Both the position numbers and the translations under genes were made by a program. Of a stretch of 27,838 nucleotides of DNA, positions 6,975 through 14,530 are shown in pieces. Within the stretch, counting starts at the first letter, position 1; every line of letters begins with the position of its first letter. The notes below the pieces were generated by a model, which did not search any database, was not told where the DNA came from, and saw nothing but the letters and a program-made list of their open reading frames with translations. Source of the DNA: JBOGXF01 sp050694275 (GTDB lineage Bacteria > Actinomycetota > CADDZG01 > WHSQ01); the NCBI GenBank assembly GCA_050694275.1, contig JBOGXF010000129.1, forward strand, positions 1 to 27,838, given 5' to 3'.

Positions 6975-8530
6975 CAGCTCGCCTCCTGTCGCCGGGCCCC
7001 CGTCATGCCGAGGCCGATCTCCTCGGGCGAGCTCTCGGGCGAGTAGCTGCCGGTGATCTCGCCTTCGTAGATCGTCAGTATGCGGTCGGACAGCTCGTAG
7101 ATCTCGTCGAGCTCGGCCGAGATCAACAGTACGGCTCTCCCCCTGCCCTTCTGCTCGAGGATCTGCCTCCACACGAACTCGATCGCGCCGACGTCGAGTC
7201 CGCGCGTGGGCTGATGCGCGATCAGAAGTCGCGGATCGCCTTCCAGTTCCCGAGCGAGGATGAGTTTCTGCTGGGTTCCGCCCGACAGCGTCGCGGCGCC
7301 GACGTTGACGCCGCGGGTGCGGATGTCGAATTGCTTCATGAGCCTTGCGGCAAGCTCCTTGATCTTGCGGATCGCGAGCACCCCGAGGCCACTCGAATAC
7401 GGGGGCCGCGAGTGGCGACCGAGAACGGAGTTCTCCCACAGGGTCATGCCGAGCACCAGCCCGCGACCGTGGCGATCCGCGGGTATGTAGCTCACTCCGG
7501 CGGCGCGTATGTCGGCGACCGATCGCCCTGCGACGTCCTTGCCGTCGACGAGGACGCGACCGGACTGCGGAACGCGCAGTCCCACAAGAGCCTCCGCCAG
7601 AGCGAGCTGGCCGTTGCCCTCGACGCCGGCGATCCCCAAAATCTCTCCCGACCTCACCTCCAGGTCGATGCCGCGAATGCGACCGTCGACGGCGAGTTCC
7701 TCGACTCGGAGGATGGGATCCGTCGGGACGACCTCGGGTTTTTCGAGGCGGAACAGGACACGGCGCCCGACCATCATCTCGGCGAGCTCGGCCTTCGAGG
7801 TGGCCGCCGGGGTCGTCTCGCCGACGACCTTCCCGCGCCGCAACACGGTGATCCGGTCGGCGACCTCGAGGACCTCGTCGAGCTTGTGACTGATGAAAAC
7901 GATGGTCTTGCCCGCGTCACGCAGGCGCCTGAGATTGTCAAAGAGCTCTTTCGTTTCCGAGGGGGTGAGCACCGCGGTCGGCTCGTCGAGGATCAAGACA
8001 TCAACCCCGCGATACAGGGTCTTGAGAATCTCGACCCGCTGCTCTTCGCCGACCGAGAGATCCTCGATCCGTTTTCGGGGATCCACCAGGAAGCCGTAGC
8101 TCCGTGCCAGCTCGGATATGGCCTCGGCGGCGCGCTCGAAATCGAGGACCGGGCCGCCTTCCGACCCAAGGATGATGTTCTCCGTCACCGTGAAGCGGTC
8201 GACGAGCACGAAGTGCTGGTGGACCATGCCGATGCCCAAGGCGATCGCGTAGCGCGGGGACGACACCCGCACGGCTTTGCCACGCACGACGATGCGGCCC
8301 TCGTCGGGCGGGTAGAGCCCGTAGAGCACCCGCATCAGCGTCGACTTCCCGGCGCCGTTCTCGCCGATGAGGGCGTGTATCTCGCCCTCGTTCAGGACGA
8401 GATCCACCCGGTCGTTGGCGACCACTCCCGGAAATCGCTTGGTGATGCCCTCGAGCGCGACGAGCGGGGCGCCGCCGTGCCCTTTTTCGACACTTTGACC
8501 AGAGGCGGCTTTGCCGCGCGCTGTTGTCAA
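6974..8530 (-). CDS. ABC transporter ATPase, two nucleotide-binding domains, nucleoside uptake
   Basis: The 518-residue cytoplasmic ATPase powers the importer. NBD1 has Walker A GENGAGKST (56-64), Q105, signature LSVGEEQ (158-164), Walker B VLILDEP (178-184) and switch H215. NBD2 has a degenerate Walker A AGVEGNGQ (301-308) without the Lys, signature LSGGTQQ (415-421) and LLIAHQPTRGLD (435-446), and no switch His. This asymmetry is normal for the RbsA/NupO type, where only one site is fully catalytic. The start is TTG at 8530: conserved sequence begins about residue 23, no ATG or GTG lies between, and GAGGAAG sits 10 nt upstream. The start codon lies inside a strong inverted repeat (8485-8540), so initiation may be restrained. 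It overlaps the first permease by one base. Confidence 0.94.
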   Translation of the reverse strand: MTTARGKAASGQSVEKGHGGAPLVALEGITKRFPGVVANDRVDLVLNEGEIHALIGENGAGKSTLMRVLYGLYPPDEGRIVVRGKAVRVSSPRYAIALGIGMVHQHFVLVDRFTVTENIILGSEGGPVLDFERAAEAISELARSYGFLVDPRKRIEDLSVGEEQRVEILKTLYRGVDVLILDEPTAVLTPSETKELFDNLRRLRDAGKTIVFISHKLDEVLEVADRITVLRRGKVVGETTPAATSKAELAEMMVGRRVLFRLEKPEVVPTDPILRVEELAVDGRIRGIDLEVRSGEILGIAGVEGNGQLALAEALVGLRVPQSGRVLVDGKDVAGRSVADIRAAGVSYIPADRHGRGLVLGMTLWENSVLGRHSRPPYSSGLGVLAIRKIKELAARLMKQFDIRTRGVNVGAATLSGGTQQKLILARELEGDPRLLIAHQPTRGLDVGAIEFVWRQILEQKGRGRAVLLISAELDEIYELSDRILTIYEGEITGSYSPESSPEEIGLGMTGARRQEAS

Positions 8531-8540
8531 AGTGCCGAAA
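8485..8540 (-). promoter_or_regulatory. Stem-loop spanning the ATPase start codon, between lipoprotein and ATPase genes
   Basis: Arms at 8485-8499 and 8526-8540 are 15 bp inverted repeats. In minus-strand RNA all 15 pairs form, with one G-U (CACTTTGAC pairs with GTCAAAGTG in the core). The loop itself can fold a GCGGC-AAA-GCCGC hairpin. The structure begins 43 nt after the lipoprotein stop and includes the TTG start of the ATPase. Intercistronic hairpins after binding-protein genes are known to protect the upstream mRNA and lower expression of the membrane components. The same effect here is an inference. Confidence 0.75.
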
Positions 8541-8583
8541 CTTCCTCGCCCATCGATGGAAGGGTAATACTCGTAGTGACTCG

Positions 8584-9672
8584 CTACTCGACCGTGTCGG
8601 GCACCTCGATCTCGCCGTCGATGATCGCCTGCTTCAGCTCGTCGAGCCTCGCCTGGATCTCGTCCGACAGCAATTCCGGATTGTCGTTGAACTCGTTGAC
8701 CGCATAGTCGACCCCCTCCTCGGCGAGGCCGAACACCTGGAAGCCCGCCTGGAAGGCGTCGTTTGCGGTCGCCTCGATCGCGTCGTACACCGCGGTGTCG
8801 ACGCGCTTCAGCATCGACGTAATGATCAGCTCCTGCTGCTCGGGACTTGCGGTGAGCGACTGGTCCGAGTCGACCCCGATGGCGAGCCCATCCGCGGCGA
8901 CGGCCGCCGTGAACAGGCCGGCTCCGGACGCGCCGGCGGCGTGATAGATGATGTCCGCGCCGTCGTCGAACATCTTGGACGACAGTGCCTCACCCCTCGT
9001 GGGGTCGTTGAACGCGGTGACATCGTCCCCGATGTACTCGACGAGGACCTCGATGTTGGGATCGATCTCGGCCACGCCGGCCTCGAAACCCGCCTGGAAG
9101 CGCTCGATCAGACCGGTCCCCTGCTGACCCCCGAGGAAACCGACGGTCCCCACCTCGGTCTTCATCGCCGCCGCCGCGCCGACGAGGTAGGAGCCCTCAT
9201 GCTCCTTGAAGGTGAGGTCGGCGACGTTGGTCAGATCCTCGTTGATAAACGTGGCAAAGCCGTCGACGATCGCGAAGGACTGATCGGGGTAATCGGGCGC
9301 GATCTCGGCGACGCCCTCCGAGAAGGCAAACCCGATCGCCAGGATCACGTCGAAGCCCTGATCGGCGAGGAGGACGACGTTGTCGTCGCGGTTGGAACCG
9401 GTGGCGTTGGGCTCGATGAGCTCGGTGTTCTCTTCGGCCACGAGACCATCGTCGATGGCCTGCTGGAGCCCCCGGTTGGCGGCGTCGTTGAACGACTGGT
9501 CGCCGAGACCACCGACGTCGAAGGCGACGCCAACCCTGATGTCGCTGGTGGCTTGCGTGTCACCGTTGTCACCGGTGTCTGTCGTGTCGGCGTCATCCTC
9601 GCCGCAGGCGGCAGCAACCATGGCGAGAACGACGAACAGCACCACGAACCATCTCTTCTTACGCGTAAGCAT
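8584..9672 (-). CDS. BMP-family substrate-binding lipoprotein, nucleoside ABC importer
   Basis: The 362-residue protein starts with a lipoprotein signal peptide: basic MLTRKKR, a hydrophobic stretch, then MVAAAC with the lipidated Cys at 23. An acidic, Thr-rich linker follows (about 24-43). The mature part begins IRVGVAFDVGGLGDQSFND, the hallmark of the Bmp/Med/PnrA family, which binds purine and other nucleosides outside the membrane. Other family segments seen are VVLLADQGFDVILAIGFAFSEGV and VGFLGGQQGTGLIERFQAGFEAG. The ATG at 9672 has AAGGAGG 3 nt upstream. It is first in the importer operon and is followed by a strong hairpin. Its divergent neighbour is the cobalamin adenosyltransferase gene. 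Nucleosides as ligand are inferred from family and linkage. Confidence 0.95.
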   Translation of the reverse strand: MLTRKKRWFVVLFVVLAMVAAACGEDDADTTDTGDNGDTQATSDIRVGVAFDVGGLGDQSFNDAANRGLQQAIDDGLVAEENTELIEPNATGSNRDDNVVLLADQGFDVILAIGFAFSEGVAEIAPDYPDQSFAIVDGFATFINEDLTNVADLTFKEHEGSYLVGAAAAMKTEVGTVGFLGGQQGTGLIERFQAGFEAGVAEIDPNIEVLVEYIGDDVTAFNDPTRGEALSSKMFDDGADIIYHAAGASGAGLFTAAVAADGLAIGVDSDQSLTASPEQQELIITSMLKRVDTAVYDAIEATANDAFQAGFQVFGLAEEGVDYAVNEFNDNPELLSDEIQARLDELKQAIIDGEIEVPDTVE

Positions 9673-9768
9673 GAGCCTCCTTCTTCCCTTCCCCTGTGAC
9701 CTTCCCTACGCCTGTCAGCCCCGAAGCATATAGAGAGGGGAAGGGGCGCGCGGATAGGGTCTTGAACG
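9673..9768. promoter_or_regulatory. Divergent promoter region, nucleoside importer / adenosyltransferase
   Basis: This 96-bp gap must carry promoters for both directions. For the plus gene, TAGGGT (9755-9760) lies 8 nt before the ATG and there is no Shine-Dalgarno, suggesting a nearly leaderless mRNA. A second AT-rich box, CATATAG (9727-9733), could serve either strand. For the minus gene only the Shine-Dalgarno is clear. No cobalamin riboswitch features were recognised. Confidence 0.45.
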
Positions 9769-10329
9769 ATGAAGATCTACACCCGCAAGGGCGACGAGGG
9801 CACGACCGGGCTTCTCTACGGGGGACGCGTCCCAAAGGACGACGACCGCACGGAGGTGTACGGAACTCTCGACGAGACGGTCTCGGCCCTCGGGGTCGCT
9901 CGAGCCGCGGGGCTCGTGACCCGGGTCGAGGACATCGTCGTCAGGATCCAGCGCGAGATGTTCGTTGCCGGCGCCCAACTCGCCACCGCAGCCGAAAATC
10001 AGGCGAAGCTCGAGGACGGTGTCTCGAAAGTTACGCAAGCGATGACAAAGCAGGCGGAAGAAGACATCGATGCCCTAACCGAGGAGCACCCTCTGCCTGC
10101 CGAGTTCGTGCTTCCAGGCGAGACGCCCGGATCGGCGGGGCTCGACCTCGCCCGTTCGACCGTGCGGAGGGCCGAGCGCCTCGCGGTGAAGATGAATCGC
10201 TCCGGGCTGGTGGCCGATTCCGAAGTCCTGAAGTATCTCAACCGCGTCTCAGATCTCTTGTTCGTTCTCGCCCGTTACGAGGAGGCCGAGCGCGGGCGGC
10301 GCGCCCGACCGTCGAGAGAGAGGCCGTGA
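9769..10329 (+). CDS. Corrinoid adenosyltransferase, PduO type (ATP:cob(I)alamin)
   Basis: The 186-residue cytoplasmic enzyme transfers the adenosyl group of ATP to cob(I)alamin, making coenzyme B12. Seen: the N-terminal ATP loop TRKGDEGTTGL (5-15), RTEVYGTLDE (27-36), FVLPGE (113-118), RSTVRRAER (129-137) and YLNRVSDLLF (156-165), all diagnostic of the PduO/MMAB family. Length is normal. A TAGGGT box 8 nt before the ATG suggests an almost leaderless transcript. The GTGA overlap with the Nudix gene indicates co-transcription. No B12-dependent enzyme is in the window; the acyl-CoA dehydrogenases downstream could feed a methylmalonyl-CoA route, but that is speculation. Confidence 0.94.
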   Translation: MKIYTRKGDEGTTGLLYGGRVPKDDDRTEVYGTLDETVSALGVARAAGLVTRVEDIVVRIQREMFVAGAQLATAAENQAKLEDGVSKVTQAMTKQAEEDIDALTEEHPLPAEFVLPGETPGSAGLDLARSTVRRAERLAVKMNRSGLVADSEVLKYLNRVSDLLFVLARYEEAERGRRARPSRERP

Positions 10330-10829
10330 AACCGGTTCGTTTCTGCGCCTCGTGCGGGAGGCATCTCGACGAGCCGCAGCCGGACGGCGGAGCAACCTGC
10401 CCATCCTGCGGTCGGTCATGGTATCGCAATCCATCTCCCACAGCGGGGTGCGTGATCGTGAGGGACGGCGCCGCGCTCGTCACCGTAAGGGCCCACGACC
10501 CCTTCGCCGGACGAATCGACGTTCCGGGAGGGTTCGTCCACGTCGACGAGGACATCATCGACGGGCTCAAGCGAGAGGTGCGGGAGGAGCTGGGGGTCGA
10601 GATCGAGGTCGGGCCAGACGATTTCATCCAGGGAGCGCCGCACCGCTACGGAGACGAAGGCGATCCGGTCCTCGCGTTCGGGTTCCGAGCCCGGCTTGCC
10701 GGTGGAGATCCAAAACCGAGCGACGATGTCGCGGATATCAAGTGGGTCGGCGTCACGGATCTCGACGATCTTGACTTTGCATGGGAGCACGATCGGGAAC
10801 TAGTGAGAAAGGCGCTTGCACATGGATGA
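10326..10829 (+). CDS. Nudix hydrolase with N-terminal zinc ribbon
   Basis: The 167-residue protein carries a zinc ribbon (C7, C10, C25, C28: CASCG and CPSCG) followed by a Nudix fold. The Nudix box is complete from G69 to V91: G69, E75, then REVREELGV (83-91) with both metal-binding glutamates. It should hydrolyse a nucleoside diphosphate linked to another moiety; zinc-ribbon Nudix proteins include NADH pyrophosphatases and ADP-ribose-type enzymes. It is too short for NudC and lacks its full SQPWPFPxS motif, so the substrate is open. GTG at 10326 is chosen because it overlaps the adenosyltransferase stop and starts the ribbon; the frame runs open further upstream, but only through that gene. 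Confidence 0.9.
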   Translation: MKPVRFCASCGRHLDEPQPDGGATCPSCGRSWYRNPSPTAGCVIVRDGAALVTVRAHDPFAGRIDVPGGFVHVDEDIIDGLKREVREELGVEIEVGPDDFIQGAPHRYGDEGDPVLAFGFRARLAGGDPKPSDDVADIKWVGVTDLDDLDFAWEHDRELVRKALAHG

Positions 10830-11187
10830 CGAGGATCTCGCTCGAATGCTGGGTCTGGCGCGCGCCGTGATCGGCGCGGCGTGCCTGTTCTTGCCTCGCC
10901 GGATGACGCGGTTGTGGACGGGTGAACCCCATTCCGCGTCGACCGCGATGGCGCTGCGTGGCCTCGGGGGCCGCGACCTCGCCCTCGGGGTAGGCCTCCT
11001 GCGCGCCCTCGAGGAGGAGGGACACGTCGCCCGCTGGCTCGAGGCCGGCGCGGTCGCCGACGCCTCCGACACGCTCGCGGCCCTCGCGAACTCGGATCTA
11101 CCGCCCGCGCGGCGGCTCACGTTCCTGCTCGCCGCCGGGGGTGCTGCCGGGCTGGGCCTGTATCTCGCCGCCAGCATCGAGGACTGA
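10822..11187 (+). CDS. Small conserved membrane protein of unknown function
   Basis: The 121-residue protein starts at ATG 10822, overlapping the Nudix stop by 8 bp; a TTG two codons upstream is also in frame, but AAAGG lies at the right distance for the ATG. It shows hydrophobic segments at about 7-24, 45-60 and 95-115, with RGLGGRDLALGVGLL in the middle. This pattern resembles small DUF4267-like membrane proteins, though I do not recognise it with certainty. A GC hairpin without a T-run follows 2 bases after the stop, so it is probably the last gene of the adenosyltransferase-Nudix operon. Confidence 0.75.
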   Translation: MDDEDLARMLGLARAVIGAACLFLPRRMTRLWTGEPHSASTAMALRGLGGRDLALGVGLLRALEEEGHVARWLEAGAVADASDTLAALANSDLPPARRLTFLLAAGGAAGLGLYLAASIED

Positions 11188-11189
11188 GA

Positions 11190-11204
11190 GCCCGACGCGC
11201 GGGC
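11190..11204 (+). terminator. Terminator-like GC hairpin without U-tract
   Basis: GCCCG-ACGCG-CGGGC is a perfect 5-bp stem 2 bases after the stop codon at 11185-11187. No T-run follows. U-less hairpin terminators have been proposed in actinobacteria. The short stem keeps confidence low. Confidence 0.35.
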
Positions 11205-11263
11205 AGCGGGGTACATGACAGACGATTATTGAGCTGTTCTGACCGGGGACAACGGGCCTCAGT

Positions 11264-11274
11264 TACGCTGCGGT
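11264..11274 (+). promoter_or_regulatory. Probable -10 box for a leaderless acyl-CoA dehydrogenase mRNA
   Basis: TACGCT (TANNNT) lies 5 nt before the ATG at 11275. There is no Shine-Dalgarno in the 20 nt upstream. This geometry would place the transcription start at or next to the ATG. No strong -35 is visible (TTCTGA at 11238 is 20 nt away). Confidence 0.5.
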
Positions 11275-12420
11275 ATGAGCAACTGGCCGTTCGACGACCA
11301 TCACGACGAGCTGCGTGCATCGATCCGGTCCTTCGTCGAGTCGGAGCTCGCCCCACATGCGGAGGAATGGGAGGCCAAGAGCGACTTTCCCGACGAGGTG
11401 TTCACCCGCATGGGCGAGCTCGGTCTCCTCGGTCTCTCGTATCCCGAGGAGTACGGCGGGGGAGGCGGGGACTATCTGTGTCAGATCGTGCTCGCGGAGG
11501 AGATGACCCGCTGCTTGTCTGGAGGAGTCGCGATGGCGATCGCGGTTCAAACCGACATGGCCGTGCCGCCGATATACAAGTTCGGCACCGAGGACCAGAG
11601 GCAACGCTATCTCGTGCCGGCGATCAAGGGCGAGAAGATCTTCTGTCTCGGGATCAGCGAGCCCGATGCCGGCTCCGACGTCGCCGGAATCAAGACCACC
11701 GCCAGGAGGATCGCGGGTGGGTGGCTCGTGAACGGCCGGAAGATCTTCATCACCAACGGCCGTCGCGCCGACGCGATGACACTCGTCGCCAAGACCGATA
11801 GCGAGAAAGGTCATCAGGGCATCTCGTTGTTCATCTGCGACACCGAAACGCCCGGCTTCGAGGTGGCTCGCACCCTCGAGAAGCTCGGCATGCACACGTC
11901 GGACACGGCCGAGATCACCTTTACCGACATGGTCCTTCCGGACGATGCTCTGCTCGGAGGGGAGGGCGAAGGCTTCTACAACATCTCGTGGGAGCTCCAG
12001 GGCGAGCGCCTCGTGGGCGCCGCGGGATCGATCGCCGGGGCGCGTCGAACCCTGGAGGCTGCCGTCGAATACGCAAAACAGCGAGAGACCTTCGGCAAGC
12101 CGATCGGCAAGCACCAGGCGGTCCGCCACATGCTCGCCGATCTCGCCACTGAGATCGAGGCCGCCCAGCAGCTCGTGTACCTTGCCGCGTACAAGGTCAA
12201 CGTGGGGGAGTACCCGGTGCGCGAGATCTCGATGGCGAAACTGCTCGTTGGTCTGGTCGCGTGGAAGGCCGCCGACGTTGCCATGCAAGTGTTCGGCGGA
12301 TACGGCTACTCGATGGAGTTTCCCATTCAGCGCGCGTGGCGCGACGCGCGTCTCATCCGTATCGGCGGCGGCACCGATGAGGTCATGCGCGAGGTCATCG
12401 GACGAATGGAGGGTTTTTAA
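11275..12420 (+). CDS. Acyl-CoA dehydrogenase (first of a tandem pair)
   Basis: The 381-residue FAD enzyme should desaturate an acyl-CoA at the alpha-beta bond, passing electrons to ETF. The FAD/acyl signatures are GISEPDAGSDVAGIKTTA (126-143), FITNG (158-162) and GGYGY (341-345). The position of the medium-chain catalytic Glu reads IGGGT (363-367) instead of YEGT, so that Glu is absent. A Glu sits instead at 244 in GERLVGAAG, where isovaleryl-CoA and long-chain dehydrogenases carry theirs. The enzyme should therefore be active, and a branched or long-chain substrate is plausible. It starts at ATG 11275, probably leaderless. The next gene, 8 bp downstream, encodes a homologue of identical length, suggesting an old duplication. 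Confidence 0.95.
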   Translation: MSNWPFDDHHDELRASIRSFVESELAPHAEEWEAKSDFPDEVFTRMGELGLLGLSYPEEYGGGGGDYLCQIVLAEEMTRCLSGGVAMAIAVQTDMAVPPIYKFGTEDQRQRYLVPAIKGEKIFCLGISEPDAGSDVAGIKTTARRIAGGWLVNGRKIFITNGRRADAMTLVAKTDSEKGHQGISLFICDTETPGFEVARTLEKLGMHTSDTAEITFTDMVLPDDALLGGEGEGFYNISWELQGERLVGAAGSIAGARRTLEAAVEYAKQRETFGKPIGKHQAVRHMLADLATEIEAAQQLVYLAAYKVNVGEYPVREISMAKLLVGLVAWKAADVAMQVFGGYGYSMEFPIQRAWRDARLIRIGGGTDEVMREVIGRMEGF

Positions 12421-12428
12421 AAAATCCC

Positions 12429-13574
12429 GTGAACGCCCCCGATCTCTTCACGCCCGAGCACGACGAGCTGAGAAAGAGCGTGCGCGCCTTCGTCGAGCGT
12501 GAGTTGCTGCCGAACGCGACCGAGTGGGAGGCGCAGGAGTCTTTTCCCAAGGAGGTCATGCGGCGCGCCGGGGAGCTCGGTTTCTACGGCATGAAGTACC
12601 CCGAGGCCCTCGGCGGGTCCGGTCCCGACCTCGTTGCCGACGCGGTCGTCACCGAGGAGTTGTCGGGGTGTGGCTCGGGCGGGGTCGCGGCGGCTCTGGG
12701 AGCGCACAAGGATCTCGCCACGCTGTACCTCTTCAACTTCGGCACGCCAAAGCAGCACGAGCAGTGGCTCTTCCCCGCGATCGAGGGCAGGCTTATCGGT
12801 GCCCTGGGGGTCACCGAGCCGGACGCCGGCTCGGACGTCGCGGCGATCTCCACCTCGGCTCGCCGCGATGGCGGCGATTGGATGCTGAACGGCGCCAAGA
12901 CCTTCATCTCCAACGGCGCATGGGCCGATTTCGTGGTGGTCGCGGCCAAGACAGATCCGGACGCCGGCCATCAGGGCATCACGCTGTTCGTCATCGAATC
13001 GGGCACGCCGGGATTCACTCAGCGACGCGTCAGGATGCTCGGCTGGCGCACCGGGCAGACGGGGGAGCTGTCCTTCTCAGACGTCAGGATTCCCGATTCC
13101 AATCGGCTGGGGGACGAGGGCACGGGCTTCTACGCGATCATGCAGAACTTCGCGTGGGAGCGCCTGGTCATGGCTCTCGGTCAGGTCGCCTCCGCGCAGC
13201 GCATCTATGAGCTCGCGAAGGGGTATGCGCTCGACCGCACCGCGTTCAACCGTCCGGTGGGCAAGTTCCAGGTGTGGCGCCATCGTTTCGCGGACATGAT
13301 CACGCGCATCGAGGCGGGCCGAGCGATGACTTACAACGCGCTGCGGTTGATGGTCGCCGGCGAGCAACCGATCCGAGAGGTCGCGATGGCCAAGCTCTAC
13401 ACGAGCGAGCTTGCGTTTCACGTCGCCGACGAATGCGTGCAGGTTCACGGGGGCTACGGTTACGTCACCGAGTTTGCGGCCGAGCGAGCGTTGCGTGACA
13501 CGCGGCTGGGCCCGATCGGCGGGGGCACCTCCGAGATCATGAAGGAGATCATCGGCAAGACCTATGGCCTCTGA
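12429..13574 (+). CDS. Acyl-CoA dehydrogenase (second of a tandem pair)
   Basis: This is another 381-residue acyl-CoA dehydrogenase. Seen: GVTEPDAGSDVAAISTSA (127-144), FISNG (159-163), GGYGY (341-345) and PIGGGT (362-367). Its Glu is in WERLVMALG (E244), as in the isovaleryl-CoA dehydrogenase group, and the classical C-terminal Glu is missing. The start GTG at 12429 lies 8 bp after the previous stop without a good Shine-Dalgarno (GGAGGG is about 14 nt away), so translational reinitiation is likely. An unusually A/T-rich run (GGGTTTTTAAAAAATCCC) covers the junction. The proteins differ widely in sequence, so they probably serve different acyl-CoAs or form a heteromer. The HIT gene overlaps its end by 11 bp. 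Confidence 0.95.
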   Translation: MNAPDLFTPEHDELRKSVRAFVERELLPNATEWEAQESFPKEVMRRAGELGFYGMKYPEALGGSGPDLVADAVVTEELSGCGSGGVAAALGAHKDLATLYLFNFGTPKQHEQWLFPAIEGRLIGALGVTEPDAGSDVAAISTSARRDGGDWMLNGAKTFISNGAWADFVVVAAKTDPDAGHQGITLFVIESGTPGFTQRRVRMLGWRTGQTGELSFSDVRIPDSNRLGDEGTGFYAIMQNFAWERLVMALGQVASAQRIYELAKGYALDRTAFNRPVGKFQVWRHRFADMITRIEAGRAMTYNALRLMVAGEQPIREVAMAKLYTSELAFHVADECVQVHGGYGYVTEFAAERALRDTRLGPIGGGTSEIMKEIIGKTYGL

Positions 13575-14037
13575 GGATTGTTTGTTGTGCCGCGGCGCCG
13601 AAGGCGATCCAGAACTCGGCCGAGTCCAGGTGTGGGAGAACGAGCACTGGCGGTTGACGATCGCGGTGGGGGGCCAGGTCCCAGGGTTTTCGTTTCTCGA
13701 GCCCAAGCGCCATATTCCCCACATCACCGATATCGATGGCGAAGAGGCGAAGACGTTTGGCGACGCCCTCGCGACGACCACGAGCGCGCTCAAAGAGGCT
13801 GCGGGGGCCGAGCTGGTCTACGTCTACGTCTTCGGCGGCGGGATCCCCCACCTGCACGTTCATCTTGCGCCTCATCGAGAAGGCGACGCGCTTAACGATC
13901 TCTTGCTCAAGGGCGAGCTCGAGACCGAGAAGCTCCCGAGCGGCGCGACCAAGATAGTGAGCAAGGACTTCCCGATGATCGAGGACGCCGAGCACCGCCG
14001 GATCGTGGAGCGAGCGCGCGAGTTGCTGTCGGTCTGA
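13564..14037 (+). CDS. HIT-family nucleotide hydrolase/transferase
   Basis: The 157-residue protein has the histidine triad PHLHVHLAPH, with H96, H98 and H100, which attacks nucleotide alpha-phosphates. C6 and C9 (CLLC), with H50 and H96, can form the zinc site of bacterial HIT proteins. The fold's EPKRHIPHITDI segment is at 46-57. The C-terminal half (105-157) extends past the minimal HIT domain. The ATG at 13564 lies inside the end of the dehydrogenase gene (11-bp overlap), so the two are co-translated. The physiological substrate cannot be read from sequence; adenylated or acyl-adenylate by-products are typical. Confidence 0.92.
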   Translation: MASEDCLLCRGAEGDPELGRVQVWENEHWRLTIAVGGQVPGFSFLEPKRHIPHITDIDGEEAKTFGDALATTTSALKEAAGAELVYVYVFGGGIPHLHVHLAPHREGDALNDLLLKGELETEKLPSGATKIVSKDFPMIEDAEHRRIVERARELLSV

Positions 14038-14047
14038 AAACGCTCCT

Positions 14048-14053
14048 TAGGAT
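14048..14053 (+). promoter_or_regulatory. Probable -10 box, leaderless membrane-protein gene
   Basis: TAGGAT lies 6 nt before the GTG at 14060 and no Shine-Dalgarno is present. TTGCTG (14023-14028) is a possible but widely spaced -35 (19 nt). Confidence 0.4.
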
Positions 14054-14059
14054 TACCGC

Positions 14060-14530
14060 GTGACTCGCAAGTTTTGGATCGCATGGGCGCTTTGCCTTGT
14101 CGTCCTTGTCGGTCTGTTTGCCATCACCTGGGTGCGCATCCCAAATCGCCCGGACGCGACCGCCGGTCTGGTTCCCGGGCGGATCGGGCTGATCGCCCTC
14201 CCCACCGTGATCCCGTTGGTCTACGCGGCCTACCGCGCGGCACGGCTGCGCGATCCGGACGGTCCGGCGAGCTACTTCATCCCGATCGGACTAGCGGTCG
14301 CCCTCGGTACGGTCGGCCTGTTCGCCGGCTTCATTCCCGATGCGGTCGGCTGCTTCGGGTTCAACATCGAGCGGTTCGGCCCCCTTCCCCCGGAATGTAT
14401 GACCGCAGACGAAGCGCGCAGCGCCGCGCTTGTCGAACTGGTTGCGATGTGGGTCGTGTTTGCTTTTCTCGCCGTTGTTTTCAGCCGGCGGGGCGCGCGC
14501 AGGCGCGCGCGACGCGCCCCGCCGCGCTAG
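14060..14530 (+). CDS. Four-helix membrane protein of unknown function
   Basis: The 156-residue protein has hydrophobic segments at about 5-25, 42-60, 73-92 and 122-141. A periplasmic loop contains two Cys (98 and 113) that could pair. The C-terminus is strongly basic (SRRGARRRARRAPPR). I do not recognise a family. The GTG start at 14060 follows a TANNNT box by 6 nt. The DNA for the basic tail is a perfect 11-bp inverted repeat (14487-14523), so the tail composition may be a by-product of a terminator built into the coding sequence. The stop shares the four bases CTAG with the stop of the converging DtxR gene. Confidence 0.8.
   Translation: MTRKFWIAWALCLVVLVGLFAITWVRIPNRPDATAGLVPGRIGLIALPTVIPLVYAAYRAARLRDPDGPASYFIPIGLAVALGTVGLFAGFIPDAVGCFGFNIERFGPLPPECMTADEARSAALVELVAMWVVFAFLAVVFSRRGARRRARRAPPR
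14487..14523. terminator. Bidirectional GC hairpin inside the end of the membrane-protein gene
   Basis: GGCGGGGCGCG (14487-14497) is the exact reverse complement of CGCGCCCCGCC (14513-14523), with a 15-base loop that is itself GC-repetitive. It lies 4-40 bases from the shared CTAG where two genes end tail to tail. There is no T-run, so if it terminates it is of the U-less type. In the minus direction it lies just beyond the DtxR gene. Confidence 0.5.

Noticed and set aside
5862..7046. Long open frame on the plus strand (about 390 codons) opposite the permease and ATPase genes
   Set aside because: It is Arg/Asp/Glu-rich with no recognisable domain and lies antisense to two clear membrane-protein genes; GC-rich third positions create such frames.
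6975..7439. 155-codon upstream extension of the first permease frame
   Set aside because: It is inside the ATPase gene; the ATG at 6974 has AGGAGG at the right distance.
8508..8530. Perfect TTGACA on the minus strand at 8530-8525 as a -35 box
   Set aside because: No -10-like sequence lies 16-19 nt downstream; the hexamer is part of the inverted repeat and the ATPase start.
7214..8707. Open frame of 497 codons on the plus strand opposite the ATPase
   Set aside because: No family features, and the opposite strand carries every ABC ATPase motif.
9673..9768. Cobalamin riboswitch before the adenosyltransferase gene
   Set aside because: The gap is too short and no B12-box-like sequence or suitable helices were seen.
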